Shown here one piece after another: positions 35,395 through 43,660 of a stretch of 64,000 bases of DNA; the first letter of the stretch is position 1; each line of letters opens with the position of its first letter. The DNA lies in assembly GCF_900142605.1 (NCBI RefSeq), contig NZ_FRBL01000006.1:186001-250000 (forward strand), given 5' to 3'. The translations under genes were made by a program, and so were the position numbers. The notes beneath the pieces are model-generated. The model ran no database searches. It was given only the letters and a program-made list of their open reading frames with translations, and was not told where the DNA came from. The DNA is from Chitinophaga jiangningensis. GTDB lineage: Bacteria; Bacteroidota; Bacteroidia; Chitinophagales; Chitinophagaceae.

Positions 35395-35424
35395 AAAAAC
35401 AAAAGCCAGGGTAAAAACCCCGGC
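35395..35424 (-). terminator. Terminator of the collagen/T9SS operon
   Basis: On the minus strand GCCGGGGT pairs with ACCCTGGC around TTTT and is followed by TTTTGTTTTT. It lies 31 bases after the stop of the collagen-like gene. Confidence 0.75.
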
Positions 35425-35454
35425 CTCTAACCAATTAGTTCCTCGACTAAGTAT

Positions 35455-38430
35455 TTATTTCACATTCACCAGCACCCGGATTTTACCTTCTTTTCCGGTA
35501 AGCTCCTCCAGCGCTTTACCTATCGCCTGGCCTGGTTTCAGCTTGTTAATATCCGCCTTCATCGCATAACCAGCCCTGCTGGCAGTCACCAAAATATCTC
35601 CACGGTGAATTACTCCACCTTCATCACACACTTTTGTAGGAATCACTCCCACCACACCCATCGGCACCTGGTGCGATAAATCATCATCTATGCCGGCTTC
35701 CGTTAGCAATACACCCGGTTTGGTGGCATAAACACCTGCTACAAGGGTAGAGTAGGGCTCCTGCGATTTCTCCACCGTACGGTCAGTAGTAGTGGAAATC
35801 ACCAACACATCACCGGCTTCATACTGATTGATATGACCGCTCACATCAAAGGATTCAGCCACGTCGGCGCCACTGTTCTGGGTACCTCCGTTGAAGAAGC
35901 CGCGACCAGCAGAGTTAATCCTGGCTACATTCACAGTGCCCGGGTTGCCTGATTTAAACAGCGCGATGCTGCCATTACTGTGTTGCTCAACCGTCAGCAC
36001 CGGATTGGTATTTGCTGTATTGAAGTTCACCATGCGGCCTGCACGTCCGTTACCGAAGTTAGGCACCCAGGCAAACAAGGCATTACCTGTACCATCTGCC
36101 GTAGTTTCCACGCCATCCCCGGTATTGGAGGCATTGGCAGTAATACCATTGCCATTGCCGTCAGCGATCGCAATTAGCGCAGGTCCATTTCCTGCCGGAT
36201 TAGAGGCATGGAAAAGTCCCGCATATCCGCCGGTGCCGGAAGAAATGCCATACACTGCCGCTGCACCAAAATTGGCAAATTGCGTGTTCACCTCCGCCTT
36301 AACAGCAGGAGAAGTGCCGGTAACTCTATCCACCTTGAAATTACCAGCTACGCCATTACCTACGGTTTTTACAGTAATGACATCGCTGGTATTGTTTTCA
36401 TTAAATATTTCGAACCTGCCGGCACGACCCGTTGAAAACGTTGGCACCCAGGCATACAGCGCGTTTCCGGAACCGTCTATATTAGTTTCCACCCCGTTAC
36501 CATTCTTACCCGCATTGGCAGTAATAGCGTTCCCATTACCATCCGTCAGCGCAATCAGCGAAGCCCCATTACCTGCCGGGTTCGAAGCATAGAATAACCC
36601 TGCACGGCCACCGGTTCCGGAGGAAATACCGAAAACACCCGCTGCACCAAAGTTTCCGAAGATGGTATTTACTTCGGCTCTAACAGCAGCGCCTACACTA
36701 TTTGTATTATTCAGGAAAAATGAAGAAGCATTTCCCAGCGTATTATCCGGGATATTACCATTCCCATTAGATACAACTTCTAATGTGTTGGCCTCGGTAT
36801 TAACATTATTAAAATTTTCAAAACGTCCCGCGCGGCCGGTACTGTTATTCAAACCCACCTGCCCTAATACACCAACGGCAGTGTTAGCCGTACTGGTAGC
36901 AATAAAACCCCTTACACCATAACCCCCGCCATCATTCCGGCCAACCACTGCGCCGGCAATATCACTGGTAGTTCTTCCCACTACGGCTTCACCCCCACCA
37001 TTGTTATCACCTACCACCCCCGCCGAAGTTACAGCGGAAGTGATGCCATGTATACCGAAACCGGCAGTAGTAGAACTTCTCACGCCTACGCCATTACCAG
37101 TGGTGGTCACATTTACCACCGTTCCATTACCCACTGAATTCACCACCAGTGCATTGTTATTGTTGGCGTTATTATAAATAGAAATATTAGCAGGGATACC
37201 ATTGTTACTGGTCGCATTCAAACCGGTACCAGTATTACTGTTCGCATACACACCGTAACCATTGGCACTGGCATTGCCATATACGCCAAGGCCATTAGGA
37301 GTAGTACCGTACACGCCCCAGCCGCTACCGTTCTGTGAGCCATACACGCCCACGCCAAGCCCGCCGGTACCATTGTTGATACCACGCACCCCGGCTGAAA
37401 AACCTCCGGGTGAAGCGCTGCTGATCAAACCCCGTACAGCCGCCACGTTGGAAGTAGTTGTACCGTTTATACCTTCAATGGAAGTACCATCGCCACTATT
37501 AGCAATGGAAAATAAAGTACTGGCATTGTTTTCAGCGGCAATGTATGGCAGGGTAAGGGAACCTCCTCCACCACCACCAATGGATGCCGGCAACCATTCA
37601 ACTCCGTCAAACCGCAGAAACTGATTAGCGGTTGGCACTACCGCGCTTACGGGCACTCCCTGGATTTTAGCCACGGTAGGGCCGGGATAATTGCCGGTGA
37701 GATCCCCGCTGGCTGGTCCGGTGGAAAGTCCGGATGGTCCTTCAGGTCCTGCCGGTCCCACTGGCCCTGCTGGTCCCACGGGGCCTGCCGGTCCGGCTGG
37801 TCCTACTGCTCCGGGTGCTCCAGGTGTGCCTGCCGGTCCGGCTGGTCCAATGGGTCCTGCCGGTCCCATAGGTCCCAGTGGCCCTACGGGTCCCTGGATA
37901 CCGGGAGCCCCCGGAAGACCCGGTACCCCCATAGCACCTTCCACGCCGGGCTCACCCTGCGGCCCTGCAGGTCCTGCTGGCCCCGGAGGGCCTGATGGTC
38001 CTGCCGGTCCGGCCGGGCCGGGCTGACTGTTAGCCGCATATAAAGCAAACGGTACACTGGCCAGCTGACTGGTGCCCAGTACTGCAAACGGACTTCCATT
38101 TACAGAGGCTTCCACCTGTATAAACTGGTTGGCATCCGCCCATGGCACCCCGGCAAAGGTGCCGGTTACAGGCGTTCCTGCACCTATATGCAGGGTAAAC
38201 AGCCCCAATTGATTACTGACTACATCATGTGTCTCCTGGTATTGTATCGGTCCATTTGCAGCGCCACCCAACACTGAAATACGCACTTTCACGGCTGTAT
38301 TTGCCAATACGGTACCATTGGTATTCCTGGCTATCGCCTGGTAGTTAATTCTCTGTAAGCTGCTCTGACCGGACGCGCCCTGTACTACGGCCATCAGGAA
38401 GAGTATAAGAACAAAGTTTCTTAATAGCAT
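35455..38430 (-). CDS. Collagen-triple-helix-repeat surface protein (991 aa)
   Basis: Signal peptide at 1-22 (GASGQ). Residues 23-133 form a domain shared with the protein at 40579-43035 (INYQAIARN, QYQETHDVVSNQLGLFT, VPFALYAAN). Residues 137-236 are about 33 uninterrupted G-X-Y triplets rich in GPAGP. A GDLTGNYPGP linker follows, then a long Gly/Asn-rich region with repeated GVRGI, VYGxxxG and GRAGRFEN units, and a C-terminal domain (GADVAESFDVSG...) similar to those ending Bacteroidota tail-fibre-like proteins. Likely secreted and trimeric; role in adhesion or matrix is inference. No T9SS sorting domain is seen. Confidence 0.85.
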   Translation of the reverse strand: MLLRNFVLILFLMAVVQGASGQSSLQRINYQAIARNTNGTVLANTAVKVRISVLGGAANGPIQYQETHDVVSNQLGLFTLHIGAGTPVTGTFAGVPWADANQFIQVEASVNGSPFAVLGTSQLASVPFALYAANSQPGPAGPAGPSGPPGPAGPAGPQGEPGVEGAMGVPGLPGAPGIQGPVGPLGPMGPAGPIGPAGPAGTPGAPGAVGPAGPAGPVGPAGPVGPAGPEGPSGLSTGPASGDLTGNYPGPTVAKIQGVPVSAVVPTANQFLRFDGVEWLPASIGGGGGGSLTLPYIAAENNASTLFSIANSGDGTSIEGINGTTTSNVAAVRGLISSASPGGFSAGVRGINNGTGGLGVGVYGSQNGSGWGVYGTTPNGLGVYGNASANGYGVYANSNTGTGLNATSNNGIPANISIYNNANNNNALVVNSVGNGTVVNVTTTGNGVGVRSSTTAGFGIHGITSAVTSAGVVGDNNGGGEAVVGRTTSDIAGAVVGRNDGGGYGVRGFIATSTANTAVGVLGQVGLNNSTGRAGRFENFNNVNTEANTLEVVSNGNGNIPDNTLGNASSFFLNNTNSVGAAVRAEVNTIFGNFGAAGVFGISSGTGGRAGLFYASNPAGNGASLIALTDGNGNAITANAGKNGNGVETNIDGSGNALYAWVPTFSTGRAGRFEIFNENNTSDVITVKTVGNGVAGNFKVDRVTGTSPAVKAEVNTQFANFGAAAVYGISSGTGGYAGLFHASNPAGNGPALIAIADGNGNGITANASNTGDGVETTADGTGNALFAWVPNFGNGRAGRMVNFNTANTNPVLTVEQHSNGSIALFKSGNPGTVNVARINSAGRGFFNGGTQNSGADVAESFDVSGHINQYEAGDVLVISTTTDRTVEKSQEPYSTLVAGVYATKPGVLLTEAGIDDDLSHQVPMGVVGVIPTKVCDEGGVIHRGDILVTASRAGYAMKADINKLKPGQAIGKALEELTGKEGKIRVLVNVK

Positions 38431-38448
38431 AATCTGCTTTTTTAAAGT

Positions 38449-38820
38449 TTAATTTTTCTTGGGTGCTTCTTCTCCCTGATGAGGGATGTAGATTTTGGCT
38501 GGTGTAGAATCAATGCTGTGCACGGGTGCCTTGTCAGAAGGGAGCGTGCCGGCATTGGATTTTGACCGGGCTGTTGCAGCAGCCGGCGCCGTGGTAGCAG
38601 CCGGCTTGTAGTCGGTAAAAATCACTTCTTTGGTTCGTTTATTCGATGGCGTTACAGGCAGTTTGTCATTTACGGCAGAACGTTGATTGATGGCATCAAT
38701 ATCCTGCTTCATCGTCGGAAACAGCCGTTGCTTCAGTGACTGACCTTCTTTGGCGTCCTGCGCATGTGCTGCGGTTGCTACGGTGCAGCTGATAATAAGT
38801 AGTGTTAATAGTCTTTTCAT
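38449..38820 (-). CDS. Small exported protein of unknown function (123 aa)
   Basis: Starts at ATG 38820 (MKRLLTLLIISCTVATAAHAQ, signal peptide with cleavage after HAQ; start core MKRLLTLLIIS). The mature part is short, charged and low in structure, with an Ala/Thr/Pro-rich stretch (KPAATTAPAAATARSKS) and a basic end (GEEAPKKN). An upstream ATG would add seven polar residues before the signal and is less likely. It lies 18 bases before the collagen-like gene in the same operon. Not recognised. Confidence 0.72.
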   Translation of the reverse strand: MKRLLTLLIISCTVATAAHAQDAKEGQSLKQRLFPTMKQDIDAINQRSAVNDKLPVTPSNKRTKEVIFTDYKPAATTAPAAATARSKSNAGTLPSDKAPVHSIDSTPAKIYIPHQGEEAPKKN

Positions 38821-38862
38821 ATCGACATGGAGGTTTAGCAATTATTTGAATATTTAGCCCTG

Positions 38863-40029
38863 CTAGTGATCTTTGTTTATGTTATAGAGTAAAGAGAACA
38901 TCAGTGTCTTCTTCTGATATAAACTACCGTCTGTTGGTATCAGGTAAGCCATATCCAGTTCCACATTGGAAAACCTCACACCCAGGCCACTGGTAAAGTG
39001 CTGGCGGTAACCTTTGTTAGGATGCTCGTAGAAGTAACCCGCCCGTAAAAACAAGGTCTGCTTGTAGGAATATTCTACGCCCGCTCCGATAGTGAACTCC
39101 CGCAACTCTTCCTGGAATCCGTCCGGCGCATCGCCGAAGGAGGAAAAAATGGATTCTACCACGCTTCTGTTAGGATCCTTTCCTTTGAGGATCTGGTCGG
39201 TCATCAAACCATTGGAGTCCAGCGCATAAATAGGAGGGGTGGGCACCAGCAGCTTATTTACTTCCAGTGTAACCGTAAACGTGTTGTAGTCGGTGTTTAC
39301 AAAGGCATATCCACCGCCAATCCGGAGGTTCATCGGTAAAAAACTCTTCCTGTCTTTATCATCGGTGTAGGACAGCTTGGTGCCGATGTTGGTGATACTT
39401 ACGCCAAAGCTGTAACGGTTACCGAAATCCAGGTTGTCGGCCGTGTTCTGGTAGTAGAAGCCGATGTCGCCGGCCACCGCAGATGCTGGCTTTTGCTGAA
39501 GGCCGTTGTAGTTACCTTCACCAAGCTGGCTGCGGATGTATCTCAGCGATATTGCCAGGGAAGTACGCTGGCCGAGCTTTCTGGCGTAGGAACCATCAAT
39601 GGCAAATTCTCTTGGATTATAGTCCTGCAACACAGTACCGTTATCATCCCGGAAGGTCATGCTGCCATAATTGAAGTATTTCATGGAAAGTCCTACACCC
39701 TGGTTCCGGTCCTGGCCAAAGTTTTTGAAAGCGGCTACATAAGCCATATTCGACTCACTGTTATTCAGTTCCCACATCCATGGGGCGTAATTGGCGCTCA
39801 CGCCCCAGTCGCCGGCAAATACGATTTTTGCGGCATTGGAAAACAGTGCGTTTACATCCGGGGTCAATCCCGTAGGTGCATTACCGGCGCCGCTGCTGCG
39901 GGCATCCGGGTTAACCAACAGAAAACTGGCGCCAATGTCTGGCGGCCGCTGTCCGGTTTTTTGCGCCATCAGCAGGGATGGGGCATATAGCATGCACACA
40001 AGCAAAATCAAATAGAACTGTTTTTGCAT
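38863..40029 (-). CDS. porV: PorV-family outer-membrane protein of the type IX secretion system
   Basis: 388 residues, signal peptide at 1-22. The mature start FLLVNPDARSSGAGNAPTGL, then NPREFAIDGSYARKLG, SLRYIRSQLG and a C-terminal beta-barrel end are diagnostic of PorV/LptO. PorV shuttles T9SS cargo at the outer membrane to the sortase and translocon. It lies between a T9SS cargo-like gene and a secreted protein gene, so it may be a paralog dedicated to this locus; the main genomic porV may be elsewhere (inference). Confidence 0.85.
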   Translation of the reverse strand: MQKQFYLILLVCMLYAPSLLMAQKTGQRPPDIGASFLLVNPDARSSGAGNAPTGLTPDVNALFSNAAKIVFAGDWGVSANYAPWMWELNNSESNMAYVAAFKNFGQDRNQGVGLSMKYFNYGSMTFRDDNGTVLQDYNPREFAIDGSYARKLGQRTSLAISLRYIRSQLGEGNYNGLQQKPASAVAGDIGFYYQNTADNLDFGNRYSFGVSITNIGTKLSYTDDKDRKSFLPMNLRIGGGYAFVNTDYNTFTVTLEVNKLLVPTPPIYALDSNGLMTDQILKGKDPNRSVVESIFSSFGDAPDGFQEELREFTIGAGVEYSYKQTLFLRAGYFYEHPNKGYRQHFTSGLGVRFSNVELDMAYLIPTDGSLYQKKTLMFSLLYNINKDH

Positions 40030-40060
40030 AATGGTAGCTTTTATCTATCTGCGAAGAAGG

Positions 40061-40567
40061 TTATTGAATAATGATTTTCTCAAAGAATATCTGAGGTCCT
40101 ACCTTGATTTTCAGCCGGTAAATGCCTGAGGCAAATTTGTTGACGGCAATTACCACCGTGTTTCTGCCGGCACCCATCGACTGCCCCTCCCGATACATGC
40201 TCTGGCCGGCGGTATTGATCAATTCGAGATTGACAATTGCCGGCGCGAGTAAATCGAGCTGAACTTTGAGGTTAGTAGAAGCCGGGTTGGGGAAAATGAT
40301 GAATCCCTTTACCACGTTGGCACCCGGATCCACAGGAGGCAGCTCTTCCGGTTGCTGGAAGCCCTGGGTGAGCAGCACGCGGCCATCGGTAATCAGTGTG
40401 ATCATTGGTTCTCCGATCGTATACTGAATACGCGTATTCCCCGCTGTGCCGCTACCACCCGCCGTTGCAGCCACCTGCCTGTTAAGGATAAGTTGAGCAT
40501 GAGCAACAGTAATGCATACACTCAGTAAAAAGAGTATACAAATACCTGCACGTGTAAATACATTCAT
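40061..40567 (-). CDS. T9SS type A sorting-domain protein (168 aa)
   Basis: Signal peptide at 1-24 (VAHAQ). Residues 25-80 are a small beta domain (IQYTIGEPMITLI). The C-terminal 75 residues, FIIFPNPASTNLKVQ...GIYRLKIKVGPQIFFEKIII, match the type A sorting domain that targets proteins through the type IX system to the surface. It sits directly upstream of the PorV-like gene. The body is too short for an enzyme; a small surface anchor is possible. Confidence 0.85.
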   Translation of the reverse strand: MNVFTRAGICILFLLSVCITVAHAQLILNRQVAATAGGSGTAGNTRIQYTIGEPMITLITDGRVLLTQGFQQPEELPPVDPGANVVKGFIIFPNPASTNLKVQLDLLAPAIVNLELINTAGQSMYREGQSMGAGRNTVVIAVNKFASGIYRLKIKVGPQIFFEKIIIQ

Positions 40568-40578
40568 AGCGATACTGG

Positions 40579-43035
40579 TTAGTGTGTTTGATTGATGTTG
40601 GATGCTGTTGTTTTTGGTTGATCGCCAGCACTTGATTTTACCGTGGCTTCCAGTTGCAGAATCCTTTGCGTTAGTGCTTCCACTTTGCTCAGGGCGGCTT
40701 TCAGCTCTTCATTTTCTTTTCTCAGGGTAGCCAGATCCGTTACCTGTGAAACCAGTTTCTTGTTTGCTACTTGTAATGCTTCGCAGCGCTTGTTTAATGC
40801 CTGCAGCATGATGAGCATGATACCATCCATATCTCCGCTGTTGATGAGGGTGTCGCAACCGATTTTGCCATATTTGTCTCTGCCGAATGCTGCATAAATT
40901 TCCTGTGCAAACGGACCATAATGCCGGTATTCAGCTGGTGAAAATGTTTTATAATTCCAGGAACCTAAATGGAGCTGGTTTAGCTTCTCCAGGAATTCAT
41001 CACCATTCGCGAGCGCAAATTTTTCCTTTTTGGTTGAATCGGATACTGCACTCCAGGAAGTACTACCTGGTATTAATGCTGCTCCCAGCGGGGATACACC
41101 TCCTGATGATGGTGAAGTATAAAGTATATACCCTCCTGCGTAACGTGCTACAAATTGATTGGAGGCCGTATTTACCACTACATCAAGTCCGGAAGAGTTA
41201 TCACCCATGACCATAGAACCGCCATAGCCGGCATTTTTAGCATATCTGCCCAGTGCTACACTATAGTCTCCATCAGCTGCTACCGTATCACCTATCGCTA
41301 CAGCGCTAAGTTTGGATGAATAGCAACGGGTGCCTATAGCTATACCGCCACTTCCGCTGGCTTCATTAGCCCTGCCAAGCGCCACACTTGCATATCCGGC
41401 TGATCGGATGGCATCTCCTGCGGCAATACTGGCAAAGCCGCTCGCCAGCACATTGGTACCTAAGCCTATGGAGTATTGGCCGGTATTTGCATCATCCCAT
41501 TCGTTAGTCACTGCACCACCTGCACGGAAACTGGCTTTTCCCGGATACCACATCATCCGCCAGCCTGCTCCGGTAGCAGGGATAGTACCAACGGAAAGTT
41601 TTCCCTGGGCGTTTACACTGCCAAAATCATCCACTACGAAGGTGGTGGCGTAGGTACCCAGGCCGCCGGGATTGGTGGTGAGGGTAAATTTGCCCTCATC
41701 GGTCAGGTTGATCCCGGTGTTGGTTGGTTGATTGGTTAGCTTATAACCACGCAGCTGTATGTCCATGGTGGCAATGTGGTTCCCAAGGTTATCTCCGGTA
41801 AGGTTACCCGGTACCCAATCGGTGCCGTTATATACCAATCCCTGACCATTGGTAGGTGGGGTTGTGGAGACGTTAATGCCTCTTATCCCTGCCACCTGCG
41901 GATTGGGATAGGTGCCCGTGAGGTCGCCGCCCGCCGCGCCGGTTAAGCTGCCTGCCGGACCTATGGGGCCTTGAGGTCCTGCCGGGCCGATTGGCCCTGT
42001 GGCGCCGGTGGCTCCTACTGGCCCAATTGGTCCAATTGGTCCAATAGGGCCCATTGGTCCAATCAATCCCATGGGGCCTGGAACACCCTGAGGGCCTGTG
42101 GCACCGGTTGCTCCTGCTGGTCCTGCCGGTCCAACGGGGCCTATGGGGCCTGCTATACCGGTGGCGCCTATAGGGCCTGCGGGTCCTATGGGCCCTGCCG
42201 GTCCCTGGATGCCTGCCGGTCCTGCTGGTCCGGGATCACCGGGATCGCCTTTAGCACCGGTGAGTCCTGTTGGGCCCATCGGCCCCTGGATACCATCGTC
42301 CCCTTTCAGTCCCTGCGGGCCTGTGGGACCTACTGGTCCGGTGGCGCCGGTAAATCCGATCATTCCCTGGGGGCCGGTTAAACCTTGTTCGCCCTGGGGG
42401 CCCTGTGGTCCTATGGGGCCTGCCGGTCCTGGAGGGCCCTGTATACCGGGATCTCCTTTAGGACCTGCCAGTCCTGCCACGCCAGCCGGGCCTTGTGCGC
42501 CCTGCGGACCTGGAGGGCCTGCGGGGCCGGCTGGTCCTGCCGGACCGGTGGCACCCACATCTCCCTTAAGACCCTGTATACCCTGTACACCCTGTAATCC
42601 GCGGGGCCCGGGAGATCCCGCATTGGCAGCGTACAAGGCATAGGGTACAGCAAATAACTGGGCGGTGCCCAATTCGCTGTAACTGCCACCATTTATTGCT
42701 ACTTCTACCCGCAGATACTGGTTGGTGTTGGCCCATGGAATAGCTGCAAAAGTGCCGTTCGTAGGGGTTCCCGTACCAATTTGCGTGGTAAATAACCCTA
42801 ATTGATTCGTTGTTAAATCATGTGTTTCCTGGTATTGGACCTGGCCTCCGGGAGAGTTGTCCAATACGGAGAAACGTATCTTTATCGGCTGGTTAGGAAC
42901 TGCGGTACCACTTGCATTACGCACCACCGCTTGATAATTAATACCGCCCATACCGCTTTGGGCCATGGTTTGCTGAGGTTGAAACAGGCATATGCATGCG
43001 ATCAGCAGGCATAAAACCCTAAGGGATCTTTTCAT
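40579..43035 (-). CDS. Collagen-repeat protein with YadA-like head and S74 chaperone domain (818 aa)
   Basis: Signal peptide at 1-25 (TMAQS). Domains in order: the INYQAVVRN beta domain (31-137, shared with the other collagen protein), about 75 uninterrupted G-X-Y triplets (140-363), a GDLTGTYPNP linker, a head with YadA-type repeats (GLGTNVLASGFASIAAG, ASVALGRANEASG, SVALGRYAKNAG), an S74-like intramolecular chaperone region (SWSAVSDSTKKEKF...YGPFAQEIYAAFG) and a C-terminal coiled coil (LATLRKENEELKAAL). This is a phage-fibre/trimeric-adhesin architecture. S74 domains may be cut off after trimer folding; the catalytic Ser in SDSTKK is present. First gene of the operon. Confidence 0.88.
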   Translation of the reverse strand: MKRSLRVLCLLIACICLFQPQQTMAQSGMGGINYQAVVRNASGTAVPNQPIKIRFSVLDNSPGGQVQYQETHDLTTNQLGLFTTQIGTGTPTNGTFAAIPWANTNQYLRVEVAINGGSYSELGTAQLFAVPYALYAANAGSPGPRGLQGVQGIQGLKGDVGATGPAGPAGPAGPPGPQGAQGPAGVAGLAGPKGDPGIQGPPGPAGPIGPQGPQGEQGLTGPQGMIGFTGATGPVGPTGPQGLKGDDGIQGPMGPTGLTGAKGDPGDPGPAGPAGIQGPAGPIGPAGPIGATGIAGPIGPVGPAGPAGATGATGPQGVPGPMGLIGPMGPIGPIGPIGPVGATGATGPIGPAGPQGPIGPAGSLTGAAGGDLTGTYPNPQVAGIRGINVSTTPPTNGQGLVYNGTDWVPGNLTGDNLGNHIATMDIQLRGYKLTNQPTNTGINLTDEGKFTLTTNPGGLGTYATTFVVDDFGSVNAQGKLSVGTIPATGAGWRMMWYPGKASFRAGGAVTNEWDDANTGQYSIGLGTNVLASGFASIAAGDAIRSAGYASVALGRANEASGSGGIAIGTRCYSSKLSAVAIGDTVAADGDYSVALGRYAKNAGYGGSMVMGDNSSGLDVVVNTASNQFVARYAGGYILYTSPSSGGVSPLGAALIPGSTSWSAVSDSTKKEKFALANGDEFLEKLNQLHLGSWNYKTFSPAEYRHYGPFAQEIYAAFGRDKYGKIGCDTLINSGDMDGIMLIMLQALNKRCEALQVANKKLVSQVTDLATLRKENEELKAALSKVEALTQRILQLEATVKSSAGDQPKTTASNINQTH

Positions 43036-43600
43036 TTTGCAGAAGTTTTCTATCTATGGAATGGGATTAAACTCTTGTACGTTGTGTCTTTCTGCGTAGA
43101 ATGATAGTAGCGCCCGGCATCAGTCTGCACACAAATCCTCCCTGTTAATGCGCTGGCAATAACGGTATTCATGTGCTAATGCATCAAAAATTACAATCTA
43201 TCTGTCTGACTTGATGTTGCTCGAAATAAGCCCGTAGTGCAATGCAGGGGTCATATCGTTTCGATTTTGGTAAAAATCGGGGTCAGGATAAAACATTACA
43301 GAATAAGTAGTAATTTCTTCATAAGTGCATTAGATAAGGATGAACAAAAACGGCTTCCAATGTTTAAACATTCATAGTGCTGATTTCCAATCAATAGTTA
43401 TGATCCGTTGCAATGGAACATAAAAAACTGCAAAAATGTTCTCTAAATTATCAAACAATTCTTATCCCATTGAGAATAAATGAAATACGGCGGTAAAATT
43501 TCCAAATTTGGTCGGTTTTTATGGGTCGGCGGCGGTCCGGAAAAAAAGCCGAAATTCGTTAAGGAATAAATAACATGATCACCTACCCGGGCGTTTTATT
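43036..43600. other. Divergent intergenic region between collagen operon and fusA
   Basis: AT-rich, 625 bases in all including the fusA promoter. It contains a CGATTTT-GGT-AAAAATCG hairpin at 43262-43279 with GGGGTCA-like words on both sides (43247-43253 and 43279-43285). No convincing promoter of the minus-strand operon or other gene is seen. Confidence 0.45.
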
Positions 43601-43617
43601 TATTACGGAAAAAAGAT

Positions 43618-43625
43618 TACCTTTG
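43618..43625 (+). promoter_or_regulatory. fusA promoter -7 element
   Basis: TACCTTTG, exact consensus, 36 bases before the ATG. TTTTA lies at the -33 distance. It shows that fusA has its own promoter rather than reading from rpsL-rpsG. Confidence 0.6.
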
Positions 43626-43660
43626 CGCCCTAAATTGCATTATTTAGTCATTTTAATATT

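Noticed and set aside
37691..38026. Plus-strand collagen-like frame
   Set aside because: Antisense image of the G-X-Y tract of the 991-residue protein, without a signal peptide or flanking domains.
42098..42643. Plus-strand collagen-like frame of 181 codons
   Set aside because: Antisense image of the G-X-Y tract of the 818-residue protein.
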